From the NCBI GenBank assembly GCA_002294185.1, contig DBFD01000016.1:1-64000 (forward strand): 64,000 nucleotides of DNA, read 5' to 3'. The position numbers and the translations under genes were made by a program. This document shows positions 34,546 through 42,242 of the stretch, in pieces. Origin of the DNA: Paracoccus sp. UBA889. GTDB lineage: Bacteria; Pseudomonadota; Alphaproteobacteria; Rhodobacterales; Rhodobacteraceae. Position 1 is the first letter of the stretch. Each line of letters starts with the position of its first letter. The notes below the pieces were generated by a model that was not told where the DNA came from, made no database searches, and saw only the letters and a program-made list of their open reading frames with translations.

Positions 34546-35871
34546 TCAATCGAACAGAAGCGGGTTGTCCCCCAGGGCGACGCGGCTGTCGGCGCGGATG
34601 CGATCCAGCGGCCAGCGCACGGTGACGATGGCGCCGGGTCCGCCATTGGCGAAAGTCAGCACTGCCCCGGACCGTTCCAGCAGCGCCTTCGCGATGAAAA
34701 GACCAAGGCCCATGCCCTCGTATCCGCCGCGCTGGCGGCCCTCGCGCCGACTGGTAAGATAGGGGTCGCCGATGCGCGCCAGCAAGGCCGGCGGATAGCC
34801 GGGACCATCATCGCGGATGGTGATCGTCAGGTGGCGGGCGCCCTGATCGGCCTCGACCACGACACGGGATTGCGCGAAATCGACGGCGTTCTGGATCAGG
34901 TTGCGAAGGGCGTGGATGACGGCGGGATCGCGGTGAATCTCGGGCCCGTCGGCGATGATGTCCAGTTGCGGGCCGCGATCGGCATGGGGTCCGGCGGCAT
35001 CTTCCAGAACCGCGTGCAAGGGCGCGCTGCGCATGTGCAGATCGTCCTTTCCGGCCCGTCCCATGCTGCGCAGGATGGTGCCGCAGCGTTCCGCCGAATC
35101 GCGCAGGGCGCGCGCGTCCTGTTGCAGGTCGGGACGGTCGTTCAACTCTTCCACCAGTTCCGAGGCGATCAGCTTGATCGTCGCCAGCGGGGTTCCCATC
35201 TCATGGGCCGCCGCCGCGACGACCCCGCCCAGATGCTGCAACCGCTGTTCCCGCGCCAGTGCCATCTGGGTGGCGAAAAGCGCGTTCGACGTGGCCGACA
35301 ATTCCGCCGTGACGCGGTGGGCGTAATACGCGAAGAAGGCCACCCCGATCACCAGTGCGGCCCAATGCCCAAGCGCCAGGATCGGCGCCAGCCGCAGCAC
35401 CCCGCCATCGGCATCCTGCAGCGGAATGGCCACCATCGCCGCGACCGAGATCAACGCCACCGCGGCCAGCGACAGCGCCAGCGTCTGGCGCAGGTTCAGC
35501 GAGGTCGCGGCGATGGTGACGGGGGCCAGAACCAGCAGCGCGAAGGGATTGGTCATGCCCCCGGTCAGCGCCATCAAGGCCGAATTCTGCATCAGATCGA
35601 AGCCGAGCTGCACGATGGCATGGCTGGGCGAGGCGCGCATGAAGGGCCGCAGGGACAGCCACAGGTTCATCGCGACCGCCGCGGCGATCAGCACCAGCAC
35701 GGGCAGGACCGGAAAGCCGATGCTCATGAAATGCGCCACGATGACGGCGGCCAGCTGACCCGCGATGGCGATCCAGCGCAGCAGGGCAAGGGTGCGGATG
35801 CGGATCGGTTCGGGGTCGCGCGGAAGGGCGGCCGGGAAGGCGGCGCTTTTCACGGCCGGATCTGCGCTCAT
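34546..35871 (-). CDS. regB: RegB/PrrB/ActS redox-sensing histidine kinase
   Basis: 441 residues. Six membrane helices are followed by a dimerisation and kinase domain. Family-specific features are all present: GGMTNPF at 104-110, the ubiquinone-binding motif; the H-box AAAAHEMGTPLATIKL with His223; and the redox-active Cys263 in AERCGTIL. It phosphorylates RegA when the quinone pool is reduced. I start at ATG 35871 (GAGG eight bases upstream) since the frame further upstream has no ATG and a poor TTG. It is divergent from senC-regA. Confidence 0.95.
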   Translation of the reverse strand: MSADPAVKSAAFPAALPRDPEPIRIRTLALLRWIAIAGQLAAVIVAHFMSIGFPVLPVLVLIAAAVAMNLWLSLRPFMRASPSHAIVQLGFDLMQNSALMALTGGMTNPFALLVLAPVTIAATSLNLRQTLALSLAAVALISVAAMVAIPLQDADGGVLRLAPILALGHWAALVIGVAFFAYYAHRVTAELSATSNALFATQMALAREQRLQHLGGVVAAAAHEMGTPLATIKLIASELVEELNDRPDLQQDARALRDSAERCGTILRSMGRAGKDDLHMRSAPLHAVLEDAAGPHADRGPQLDIIADGPEIHRDPAVIHALRNLIQNAVDFAQSRVVVEADQGARHLTITIRDDGPGYPPALLARIGDPYLTSRREGRQRGGYEGMGLGLFIAKALLERSGAVLTFANGGPGAIVTVRWPLDRIRADSRVALGDNPLLFD

Positions 35872-35963
35872 CTGGGGCCTCGCTGCGGCGTTCGGCGACT
35901 TGATACGCGTCGGGGAATGCGCGATCAATGCGCGCGATGACCGATGGGGCGAAAGGAAACGGC

Positions 35964-36599
35964 ATGACCGAGGCCAAGATCATCCTGGCTGCCGCCGCGG
36001 CTGCCGCCGTGTTGTCCGTCGCGGCGGCGGGGGGCGCCTATCTTGCATTGTCCGGCAGCGACGAACGCATCGCACGGTGTGACGGCGGCGATGGCGCGGG
36101 TGGGCTGGACACCCTGGGCACCGAATTCACCCTGACCCGCGACGATGGGACGCGGGTTTCGGACAAGCAGGTCTTCGACAGGCCGACATTGCTGTATTTC
36201 GGCTACACCTCCTGCCCCGATGTCTGCCCGCTGGACAATGCGCGCAATGCCGAGGCGGTGGACATCCTGAAATCGCAGGGCAGGGATGCGCAATCGATCT
36301 TCGTCACCGTCGATCCCGGGCGCGACACTCCCGAGGTGCTGGCCCGCTTTGCCGACAGCTTTGGCGGCGCAGTGATCGGCCTGACTGGCAGCGACGCCGA
36401 GATCGCGGCCGTCAGCAAGGGCTGGCGGATTTATTCCCGGGCGAATGGCGGAAAGAACGACCGGGATTACATGGTCGATCACGCCAGCAATACCTATCTT
36501 GTCATGCCGGGAAACAGGACGGTCGATCTGTTCCCGCGTGAGGATTCGGCCGAAAAGATCGCCGCAACCGTCGGCTGCAACCTTGACGTGGCGGCCTGA
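35964..36599 (+). CDS. senC: SenC/PrrC, Sco-family copper protein
   Basis: 211 residues with an N-terminal membrane anchor (about 5-28). The copper ligands of Sco proteins are present: C84-P-D-V-C88 and His173 in MVDHASNTYLVM. Sco proteins deliver copper to the CuA centre of cytochrome oxidase; PrrC has also been linked to RegB signalling. ATG 35964 has AAGGAA upstream. The gene is 64 bases before regA and divergent from regB, the classical Rhodobacter order. Confidence 0.92.
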   Translation: MTEAKIILAAAAAAAVLSVAAAGGAYLALSGSDERIARCDGGDGAGGLDTLGTEFTLTRDDGTRVSDKQVFDRPTLLYFGYTSCPDVCPLDNARNAEAVDILKSQGRDAQSIFVTVDPGRDTPEVLARFADSFGGAVIGLTGSDAEIAAVSKGWRIYSRANGGKNDRDYMVDHASNTYLVMPGNRTVDLFPREDSAEKIAATVGCNLDVAA

Positions 36600-36663
36600 C
36601 AGCCGCTTGCCGCAGGCCCGTCCATCGGGCAGTCTGCGCGCCGATGCGCGCAAGAAGGGAAAC

Positions 36664-37221
36664 ATGATGGCTGAGGATATCGCTGCCCGGCTTGGTGCCG
36701 ATCCGTCCTTGCTGCTGGTCGATGACGATGAATTGTTCGTGACGCGGCTGGCCCGCGCCATGGAGAAACGCGGCTTTGCCACCCGCACCGCGCTGAGCGT
36801 CAGCGAAGCGATGCGGATGATCCGTGAACAGGCGCCGGCCTTCGCGGTCATCGATCTGCGCCTCGAAGACGGCAATGGCCTGGACGTGGTCGAATCGTTG
36901 CGCGAGACGCGCGAAGATGCGCGGATCATCGTCTTGACCGGGTATGGTGCCATCGCAACCGCCGTCGCGGCGGTGAAAATGGGCGCGACCGATTATCTCG
37001 CAAAGCCCGCCGACGCAAATGACGTGACGTCGGCTTTGCTGGCTGTCGGTGACCTGCTGCCGCCTCCTCCCGAAAATCCGATGTCGGCCGATCGGGTCCG
37101 CTGGGAACATATTCAGCGCGTTTACGAGCAATGTGACCGGAATGTCAGCGAAACCGCCCGCCGCCTGCATATGCACCGACGCACGCTTCAGCGAATTCTC
37201 GCCAAACGCGGACCCCGCTGA
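36664..37221 (+). CDS. regA: RegA/PrrA global redox response regulator
   Basis: 185 residues. Receiver features: DDD at 20-22, phosphoacceptor Asp64 in AVIDLRLEDGNG, Lys114. A Pro-rich hinge (PPPPENP, 133-139) links it to a Fis-like helix-turn-helix at about 160-182 (VSETARRLHMHRRTLQRILAKR). RegA controls respiration, denitrification, hydrogen and carbon fixation genes. The family is very conserved and nothing is missing. The stop is followed by 78 AT-rich bases and then hvrA. Confidence 0.95.
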   Translation: MMAEDIAARLGADPSLLLVDDDELFVTRLARAMEKRGFATRTALSVSEAMRMIREQAPAFAVIDLRLEDGNGLDVVESLRETREDARIIVLTGYGAIATAVAAVKMGATDYLAKPADANDVTSALLAVGDLLPPPPENPMSADRVRWEHIQRVYEQCDRNVSETARRLHMHRRTLQRILAKRGPR

Positions 37222-37252
37222 CAGGCGCACCGAAGGGTTGAAACTTTCTCAA

Positions 37253-37258
37253 TATAAT
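37253..37258 (+). promoter_or_regulatory. Possible -10 element upstream of hvrA
   Basis: A perfect TATAAT occurs in the AT-rich 78-base gap between regA and hvrA, 41 bases before the hvrA start. No good -35 lies at the right spacing (TTGAAA at 37238-37243 is too close), so it is a weak call. AT-rich DNA upstream of an H-NS-like gene may also be autoregulatory. Confidence 0.3.
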
Positions 37259-37299
37259 CTAATTTTTCGTTCACCAATATTCTCACGGACGAAGAAGAA

Positions 37300-37611
37300 A
37301 TGAACGTTGATTTTGACAAGATGACGCTGAAGGAAATGCGCGATCTACGCGCCAAGCTGGATCGGGCAATCAGTTCCTACGAGGATCGCAAGCGGCGCGA
37401 AGCGCTGGCTGCGGTCGAAGAAGCCGCGCGCGAACATGGGTTCAACCTGGCGGAGCTGACAGGCGGCAAACCCCGGCGCGCGGGCACCGTGCCCCCGAAA
37501 TACGTCAATCCCAAGGATCCTACGATGACCTGGACAGGTCGTGGCCGCAAGCCGCGTTGGGTTCAGGAAAGCCTTGAGGGCGGCAAGCAACTGGAAGATC
37601 TGCTGATCTGA
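37300..37611 (+). CDS. hvrA: HvrA-like H-NS family DNA-binding protein
   Basis: 103 residues. An N-terminal coiled coil (about 10-45, DLRAKLDRAISSYEDRKRRE) is followed by the alphaproteobacterial H-NS C-terminal motif YVNPKDPTMTWTGRGRKPRWV, in which TWTGRGRKP is the DNA-binding loop. HvrA in Rhodobacter capsulatus modulates photosynthesis and nitrogen-fixation genes; without photosynthesis genes here a wider silencing role is likely. Its position directly after regA matches Rhodobacter. Confidence 0.88.
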   Translation: MNVDFDKMTLKEMRDLRAKLDRAISSYEDRKRREALAAVEEAAREHGFNLAELTGGKPRRAGTVPPKYVNPKDPTMTWTGRGRKPRWVQESLEGGKQLEDLLI

Positions 37612-37619
37612 AAACAATC

Positions 37620-37649
37620 GGGGAAGGGCGTTTCATTGCGTCTTTCCCC
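37620..37649. terminator. Hairpin terminator between hvrA and the convergent HD gene
   Basis: 37620-37630 pairs with 37639-37649 (11 bases, two G-T pairs, 8-base loop). It lies nine bases after the hvrA stop. On the minus strand a T-run follows (CGATTGTTTTC), so it fits best as terminator of the HD gene, possibly both. Confidence 0.5.
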
Positions 37650-37666
37650 TGAAGGTTAAAAAAGGG

Positions 37667-38299
37667 TTAATATTTTCCCTTTTCATCGCTGTTTCCCGTT
37701 TGATCCAGCGCCCGCATAATCGCGGAGAATTGTTCGAGAAATGCGGCGCGGACCTTCGCGGGCGGGCTGAGATCGATCTTGAGCCGGGTCAGTATCTGTT
37801 CGCCGGGGACGGGGAAAAGCTTGCGCGCCTCGGTCTCGTCGAAACCCGCGATCTGAACGGCCTCCAGTCGGGCCGAAATCCGGTCGGCGGTCTTGATCCG
37901 CTTCTTCAGTGCGGCGGGAAGGCTGGCAGGCAGACCAAAGCGGCGATGGATCGCCGCCGTCAGCCTTTCATCCATCGCGCCGTAATCCTGGCCAAGCGCC
38001 GATTTCACCGGCGAGATCATGTCCCCGATCACGTATTCGGGCGCGTCATGCAACAGCGCGGCCAGCCGCGCGGCGGGATCGGCGCGCGGATCCAGCCGGC
38101 AGAAGATATCCTCGACCAGCAGCGAATGACCGGCCACGGAATAGGGCCAGTCGCCATGCGTCTGGCCATTCCAGCGGGCGACGAAGGCCAGACCATGGGC
38201 GATGTCCTCGATCTCGATGTCGAAGGGGGTGGGGTCCAGCAGATCCAGCCTGCGGCCCGACAGCATCCGCTGCCAGGCCCGGCGCTGGCGCGGCGGCAT
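37667..38299 (-). CDS. HD-domain hydrolase, YfbR-like nucleotidase family
   Basis: 210 residues. The metal site is visible as H58 (AGHSLLVED), H84-D85 (LLHDAPEYVIGD) and an Asp in KTADRISARLEA. The similarity is to 5'-deoxynucleotidase YfbR-like and related HD phosphohydrolases; the substrate is not certain. It lies 15 bases downstream of secB on the same strand and ends near the hvrA hairpin. Confidence 0.8.
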   Translation of the reverse strand: MPPRQRRAWQRMLSGRRLDLLDPTPFDIEIEDIAHGLAFVARWNGQTHGDWPYSVAGHSLLVEDIFCRLDPRADPAARLAALLHDAPEYVIGDMISPVKSALGQDYGAMDERLTAAIHRRFGLPASLPAALKKRIKTADRISARLEAVQIAGFDETEARKLFPVPGEQILTRLKIDLSPPAKVRAAFLEQFSAIMRALDQTGNSDEKGKY

Positions 38300-38314
38300 G
38301 ACCGAAGACCGCCG

Positions 38315-38842
38315 TCAGGACAGTTTCTGATCGGCCGGCGCGCCCTGCTGCGTCTGCGCGCGGCGCGACAATTCCTGACGATACAGCGCCACGAAATCGA
38401 CCGGATCCATGTTGAAGGGTGGAAAGCCCCCGTCGCGCGTCAGATCCGAAATGATGCGCCGCACGAAGGGAAACAGCATCCGCGGGCATTCGATCATCAG
38501 GAAAGGGTGCAACTGGTCTTCGGGAACGTTCTCGATATGAAACACGCCGCCATAATCCAGTTCGACCAGGAACATGGTCTGGCCGTCACCCTTGTTGGTC
38601 GAGGTGACGCGGAATTTCGAAATCACCTCGTATTGGTGATCGGCCTGACGCTTGCGCGCGTCCAGGCTGACCTGAACGGTCATCTCGGGCTGGACCTCGC
38701 CCTGCGGCGCGCCCTTGGTGGCGACCGCGTTCTCGAAGGACAGATCGCGGATATACTGGGCCAGGATCTGCATACGGACCTGCGGCTGCGCCGCGGCCTC
38801 GGCGCCATCGGCGGCACCGTTCTGGTTATTCTCGTCGGCCAT
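38315..38842 (-). CDS. secB: Protein-export chaperone SecB
   Basis: 175 residues. The SecB core is clear: QYIRDLSFENAVA, VTSTNKGDGQTMFLVELDYGGVFHI (partly quoted), and CPRMLFPFVRRIISDLTRDGGFPPF near the end, which binds SecA. It keeps preproteins unfolded and hands them to SecA. ATG 38842 is preceded by GAGGAACG; five extra codons upstream are unlikely. fxsA precedes it on the same strand. Confidence 0.95.
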   Translation of the reverse strand: MADENNQNGAADGAEAAAQPQVRMQILAQYIRDLSFENAVATKGAPQGEVQPEMTVQVSLDARKRQADHQYEVISKFRVTSTNKGDGQTMFLVELDYGGVFHIENVPEDQLHPFLMIECPRMLFPFVRRIISDLTRDGGFPPFNMDPVDFVALYRQELSRRAQTQQGAPADQKLS

Positions 38843-38899
38843 GTTCGTTCCTCGCACGTTCGGACTTGCGGCTGCTTCTATCAGGCGCGTCCTTCCGCC

Positions 38900-39439
38900 T
38901 CAATGCCGAGTCCAGCCCGAATGGCCGCGCCGTGGCGGCTGGTCGTCGCCTGGTTCGGGCGGCAGGTCGGGTGGCCGGCGGCTGGCGGGGTGGCGCTGAT
39001 CGTCCTCGACCACATAATCGCCGTCGATCGCGCCATCGCCATATGGCGGGCGTCGCGGATCTTGTGGCGTCTCGCCCATCCGCGTCCGGGTGATCCGGAC
39101 ATGCCGCGCCAGATAGTGCACCACCATGTCGCGCACCGCCGGAATCAGCAGCAGCAGGCCCAGCGTATCGGTGAAAAAGCCCGGCGTCAGCAGCAGCATC
39201 CCCGCCATCAGGATCATCACGCCATGCGCCAGCGGCCGCGACGGATCGCGCAGTTCGGCAAAGGAACGCTGCACCTCGGCCCAGGCCCGCGCGCCCTGGC
39301 TTCGCATCAGCGCGGTGCCCGCGACCGCGGTCAGCAGCACGATCCCCAGCGTCGGCCACAATCCGATCAGCCCGCCGACCTGAATGAACAGTGCGATCTC
39401 GATCAGCGGAATGGCCACGAACAGAACGAAAAGCCACAT
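38900..39439 (-). CDS. fxsA: FxsA-family inner-membrane protein
   Basis: 179 residues. The N-terminal 120 residues contain three or four membrane helices with FVAIPLIEIALFIQVGGLIG and LTPGFFTDTLGLLLLIP, both FxsA signatures. In Escherichia coli it modulates F-plasmid exclusion of phage T7. The last 55 residues are a Pro/Arg/Asp-rich cytoplasmic tail. Placement beside secB is conserved in Rhodobacterales. Confidence 0.85.
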   Translation of the reverse strand: MWLFVLFVAIPLIEIALFIQVGGLIGLWPTLGIVLLTAVAGTALMRSQGARAWAEVQRSFAELRDPSRPLAHGVMILMAGMLLLTPGFFTDTLGLLLLIPAVRDMVVHYLARHVRITRTRMGETPQDPRRPPYGDGAIDGDYVVEDDQRHPASRRPPDLPPEPGDDQPPRRGHSGWTRH

Positions 39440-39552
39440 GCGAATTCCCCTTCATTCAGGCGCAAAAACTGGACTTGCGCCGACTCGCATCCTACATAAT
39501 GACCCACAGCGCAGATACCAACAGATCGCCAAGAACAGGGGCCCCTACCCGC

Positions 39553-40212
39553 ATGTCCAACCCGATGCTTCAGCTGATCGTCCTGGCCGCGATCGCCATT
39601 TTCCTGATTCTCAGGTTGCGCAACGTGCTTGGCACTCGCGACGGGTTCGAGCCGACCAAGGTCGACACGCCCGAGCCGTCACGGCGGCGCTTCGAGGTGA
39701 TCGAGGGCACGGCGGAAGAGGCCGAGGATCACGACATCCTCGATCATGCCGACGCGGGCAGCCCGCAGGCCGATGCGCTTGCGGCGATGAAATCGGCCGA
39801 GCCGTCCTTCAACGTTCGGGATTTCCTCAACGGCGCGAAATCGGCCCACGAGATGATCCTGATGGCCTTCGAGAGGGGCGATCTGTCCGAGGTGCGCGCC
39901 TTTCTGGACGCGCCGGTGGCCGAGGCGTTCCAATCCGTCATCGACCAGCGCGCCGCGAAGGGCCAGACGGTCGAGGCGCAGTATCTGGGCACCCGCGAGA
40001 CGGCCCTGCACGGGGCGGATTTCGACAGCGCGACCGGCGCGGCCGAAATCTCGGTCCGCTTCGTGGCCGAACTGGTGGCGGCCACCCGCGACGCCGAGGG
40101 CAAGGTGATCGAGGGAGATCCCAAGGCGCCCCGCAAGCAGCGCGACATCTGGACCTTCTCGCGGCGCATGGGTCAGAACGACCCGAACTGGCAGTTGGTC
40201 GCGACCGGCTGA
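39553..40212 (+). CDS. Tim44-like domain protein
   Basis: 219 residues: an N-terminal membrane anchor (about 5-22), a charged linker, and a Tim44 domain from about 85 (FNVRDFLNGAKSAHEMILMAFERGDL) to the end. The alphaproteobacterial TimA-type proteins are the bacterial relatives of mitochondrial Tim44; the function in bacteria is unclear, perhaps at the inner membrane with protein export. It is divergent from fxsA across 113 bases and overlaps the smr gene by one base (TGATG). Confidence 0.85.
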   Translation: MSNPMLQLIVLAAIAIFLILRLRNVLGTRDGFEPTKVDTPEPSRRRFEVIEGTAEEAEDHDILDHADAGSPQADALAAMKSAEPSFNVRDFLNGAKSAHEMILMAFERGDLSEVRAFLDAPVAEAFQSVIDQRAAKGQTVEAQYLGTRETALHGADFDSATGAAEISVRFVAELVAATRDAEGKVIEGDPKAPRKQRDIWTFSRRMGQNDPNWQLVATG

Positions 40213-40811
40213 TGGTGCGGCGGCGCCGGGGCCTGACGCCGGAAGAGCGAGAGTTGTGGTCGCGCATCGCCCGGACCGCGACGCCGCTGCATTGCGACCG
40301 CCCCGAACCGAAACCTCCGGCCTCCACCGCCGGCAAAGGCGCGCTGCCGCCGCCAAAGCCGCCGGTCACCCCGTTGCCGGACTTTCGCATCGGGCAATCC
40401 GCCACGCCGCGCGGCACGCAGCACCAGCCGGCGCCAAGCCCCGCCCGGCAACTGGCCGATGCGCCGATCCGCATGGATGCCGGTCTTCACCGTCGCATGT
40501 CCCAGGGCAAGCTGCGGCCCGAGGCGCGGCTGGATCTTCACGGCATGACGCTGGCAGACGCACATCCGGCGCTGATACGTTTCATTCTGTCGTGCCACGC
40601 CAATGGCTGCCGCCTGGTTCTTGTCATCACGGGCAAGGGCAGGGGCGATCACGGACCCCTGCCGACCCGACCGGGCGCGCTGCGCCATCAGGTGCCGCAC
40701 TGGCTGCACAGCCCGCCCCTGGCGCCAGTGGTCCAGCAGATCCGCGCCGCCCATTTCCGCCATGGCGGCGAAGGCGCCTGTTACGTCTATCTGCGGAAAG
40801 TCCTGCGCTAG
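40212..40811 (+). CDS. Smr-domain protein
   Basis: 199 residues. A Pro-rich N-terminal half is followed by a Smr nuclease domain: LDLHGMTLADAHPALIRFI (about 110-128), LVLVITGKGRG, and HFRHGGEGACYVYLRK at the end. Smr domains are nucleases or nucleic-acid binders; the LDxHG and GxG motifs are complete. Relatives usually have a lytic transglycosylase gene (mltA) between this gene and the Tim44 gene; here they overlap by one base, so it is absent. Confidence 0.85.
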   Translation: MVRRRRGLTPEERELWSRIARTATPLHCDRPEPKPPASTAGKGALPPPKPPVTPLPDFRIGQSATPRGTQHQPAPSPARQLADAPIRMDAGLHRRMSQGKLRPEARLDLHGMTLADAHPALIRFILSCHANGCRLVLVITGKGRGDHGPLPTRPGALRHQVPHWLHSPPLAPVVQQIRAAHFRHGGEGACYVYLRKVLR

Positions 40812-40932
40812 TTTCAGCCCCGGCCTGCCAGCGAAGCGGATTCAGCGGGAATCGATCTGGACATCGGAACCCGAACGATTCACCATCGCTGCGACCCGCC
40901 AAATGTCGGGACTGACCCCCTGGCCTGCCGCC

Positions 40933-41835
40933 ATGACCGACGAGCGCCTTCTGTCCGTCTATCTGCATCCGCCGATCCTGCGCATGGCGCGGGCCGGAAA
41001 GCTTGGCTTTCTGAACCGGATGCGGGCGCTGCTGGAATCCCGCGGCTGGCAGGTCCGGATCCGCCGGTCCGGTGAGGGACCGCGCGCCGAGGCGCCGAAC
41101 CGGCCCGGCTTCGCGCTGTATCACATGGAGCGGCCGACCCATCCGGAAGCCCTGACCTTCCGTCTTGCCTATCACTATCCGTTCTGGCGGCTGGAACGTC
41201 AGGCCGAACGCTGGCGCTGGCCGGTGGCGCGGGCGACCTTTCCCGAAGCCCGGCTCGATCCCGACATCGCCCGGGACTTTGCCCGCCGGCTGCGCGACCG
41301 CGTCCTGCCGGGGCCCGCGCCGGCGAGAGGCGATCATGTCCTGATTGCGCTGCAGGGCCGCATCCACGAACAGCGGTCCTTCCAGACCATGAGCCCGCTA
41401 CGGATGGTCGAGAGCGTTGCCCGGACCGGACGCCCGGCTATCGCCACCTTCCACCCGAAAGAAACCTATGATGGGGCGGATCGGGCCGCGCTCGAGGCCA
41501 TTGCCGCGCGTCATGCGAACCTGACCATCGGCGGCGATACAGCCCGCCTTTTGCGCGATTGCGCCTTCGTCGCGACGCAGAACAGCGCCGTGGCGATGGA
41601 CGGCTATATCCTGGGCAAGCCCGCGGTTCTGTTCGGCCAGTCGGATTTTCATCACATCGCGCTGAACGTGGCCGAACTGGGATCCAGCGAGGCCCTGTCG
41701 CGCGCGCCTGAACACCGGCCCGATTATGCGGGCTATCTGGACTGGTTCCTGCGGCAGAGCAGCCTCGACATGATGGCGAGCGATGCCGATGCCCGGCTGC
41801 TTGTCGCCATGAAAAAGGGCGGCTGGCCCGTATGA
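40933..41835 (+). CDS. Hypothetical protein with a capsule-polysaccharide transferase-like C-terminus
   Basis: 300 residues, poorly characterised. The C-terminal half has FVATQNSAVAMDGYILGKPAVLFGQSDFHH, similar to the nucleotide-sugar segment of KpsS/LpsZ-type CPS transferases. The N-terminal half, with FALYHMERPTHPEALTFRLAYHYPFW, is not recognised. It may be a glycosyltransferase or a polysaccharide-modifying enzyme. It starts 121 bases after smr and is convergent with trxA. Confidence 0.5.
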   Translation: MTDERLLSVYLHPPILRMARAGKLGFLNRMRALLESRGWQVRIRRSGEGPRAEAPNRPGFALYHMERPTHPEALTFRLAYHYPFWRLERQAERWRWPVARATFPEARLDPDIARDFARRLRDRVLPGPAPARGDHVLIALQGRIHEQRSFQTMSPLRMVESVARTGRPAIATFHPKETYDGADRAALEAIAARHANLTIGGDTARLLRDCAFVATQNSAVAMDGYILGKPAVLFGQSDFHHIALNVAELGSSEALSRAPEHRPDYAGYLDWFLRQSSLDMMASDADARLLVAMKKGGWPV

Positions 41836-41865
41836 CCGCCGCCCCGCCTTTCTGTCCGGCCCGGA

Positions 41866-42186
41866 TCAGACCGATTCGTCGATCCAGCTTTTCAGCGCGG
41901 CTTTCGGCGCCGCACCCATGCGGTTGGACACGACCTCGCCATCCTTGAACATGAACAGCGCGGGAATCCCGCGCACGCCAAGGGCCGCGGCCTGTTCGGG
42001 GTTTTCGTCCACGTTGACCTTCACGACCTTCAGCTTGCCGGCATATTCCTCGGACAGTTCTTCCAGAGCGGGGCCGATCTGCTTGCAGGGTCCGCACCAT
42101 TCCGCCCAGAAATCCACGATGACGGGGGTGTCGGCCTGACGCACTTCGGCGTCGAATTCGCTGTCATTGACGGGCACGGTAGCCAT
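41866..42186 (-). CDS. trxA: Thioredoxin
   Basis: 106 residues with the active site WCGPC (Cys31, Cys34), the cis-proline loop GIPALF and the GAAPKAAL end helix, a standard thioredoxin. It reduces ribonucleotide reductase and cytoplasmic disulfides. ATG 42186 has AAGGAGC upstream. It is the last gene of the tsaE-amgK/murU/addB/addA run, 56 bases after addA. Confidence 0.95.
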   Translation of the reverse strand: MATVPVNDSEFDAEVRQADTPVIVDFWAEWCGPCKQIGPALEELSEEYAGKLKVVKVNVDENPEQAAALGVRGIPALFMFKDGEVVSNRMGAAPKAALKSWIDESV

Positions 42187-42242
42187 GATCTTGCTCCTTG
42201 GGAAATGGCGGGGGCCGGGGATCGGCGGCACTGTCCTGAAAG

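Noticed and set aside
37238..37258. Full sigma-70 promoter before hvrA
   Set aside because: TTGAAA and TATAAT are only nine bases apart, too close for a normal promoter; only the -10 is kept as a weak call.
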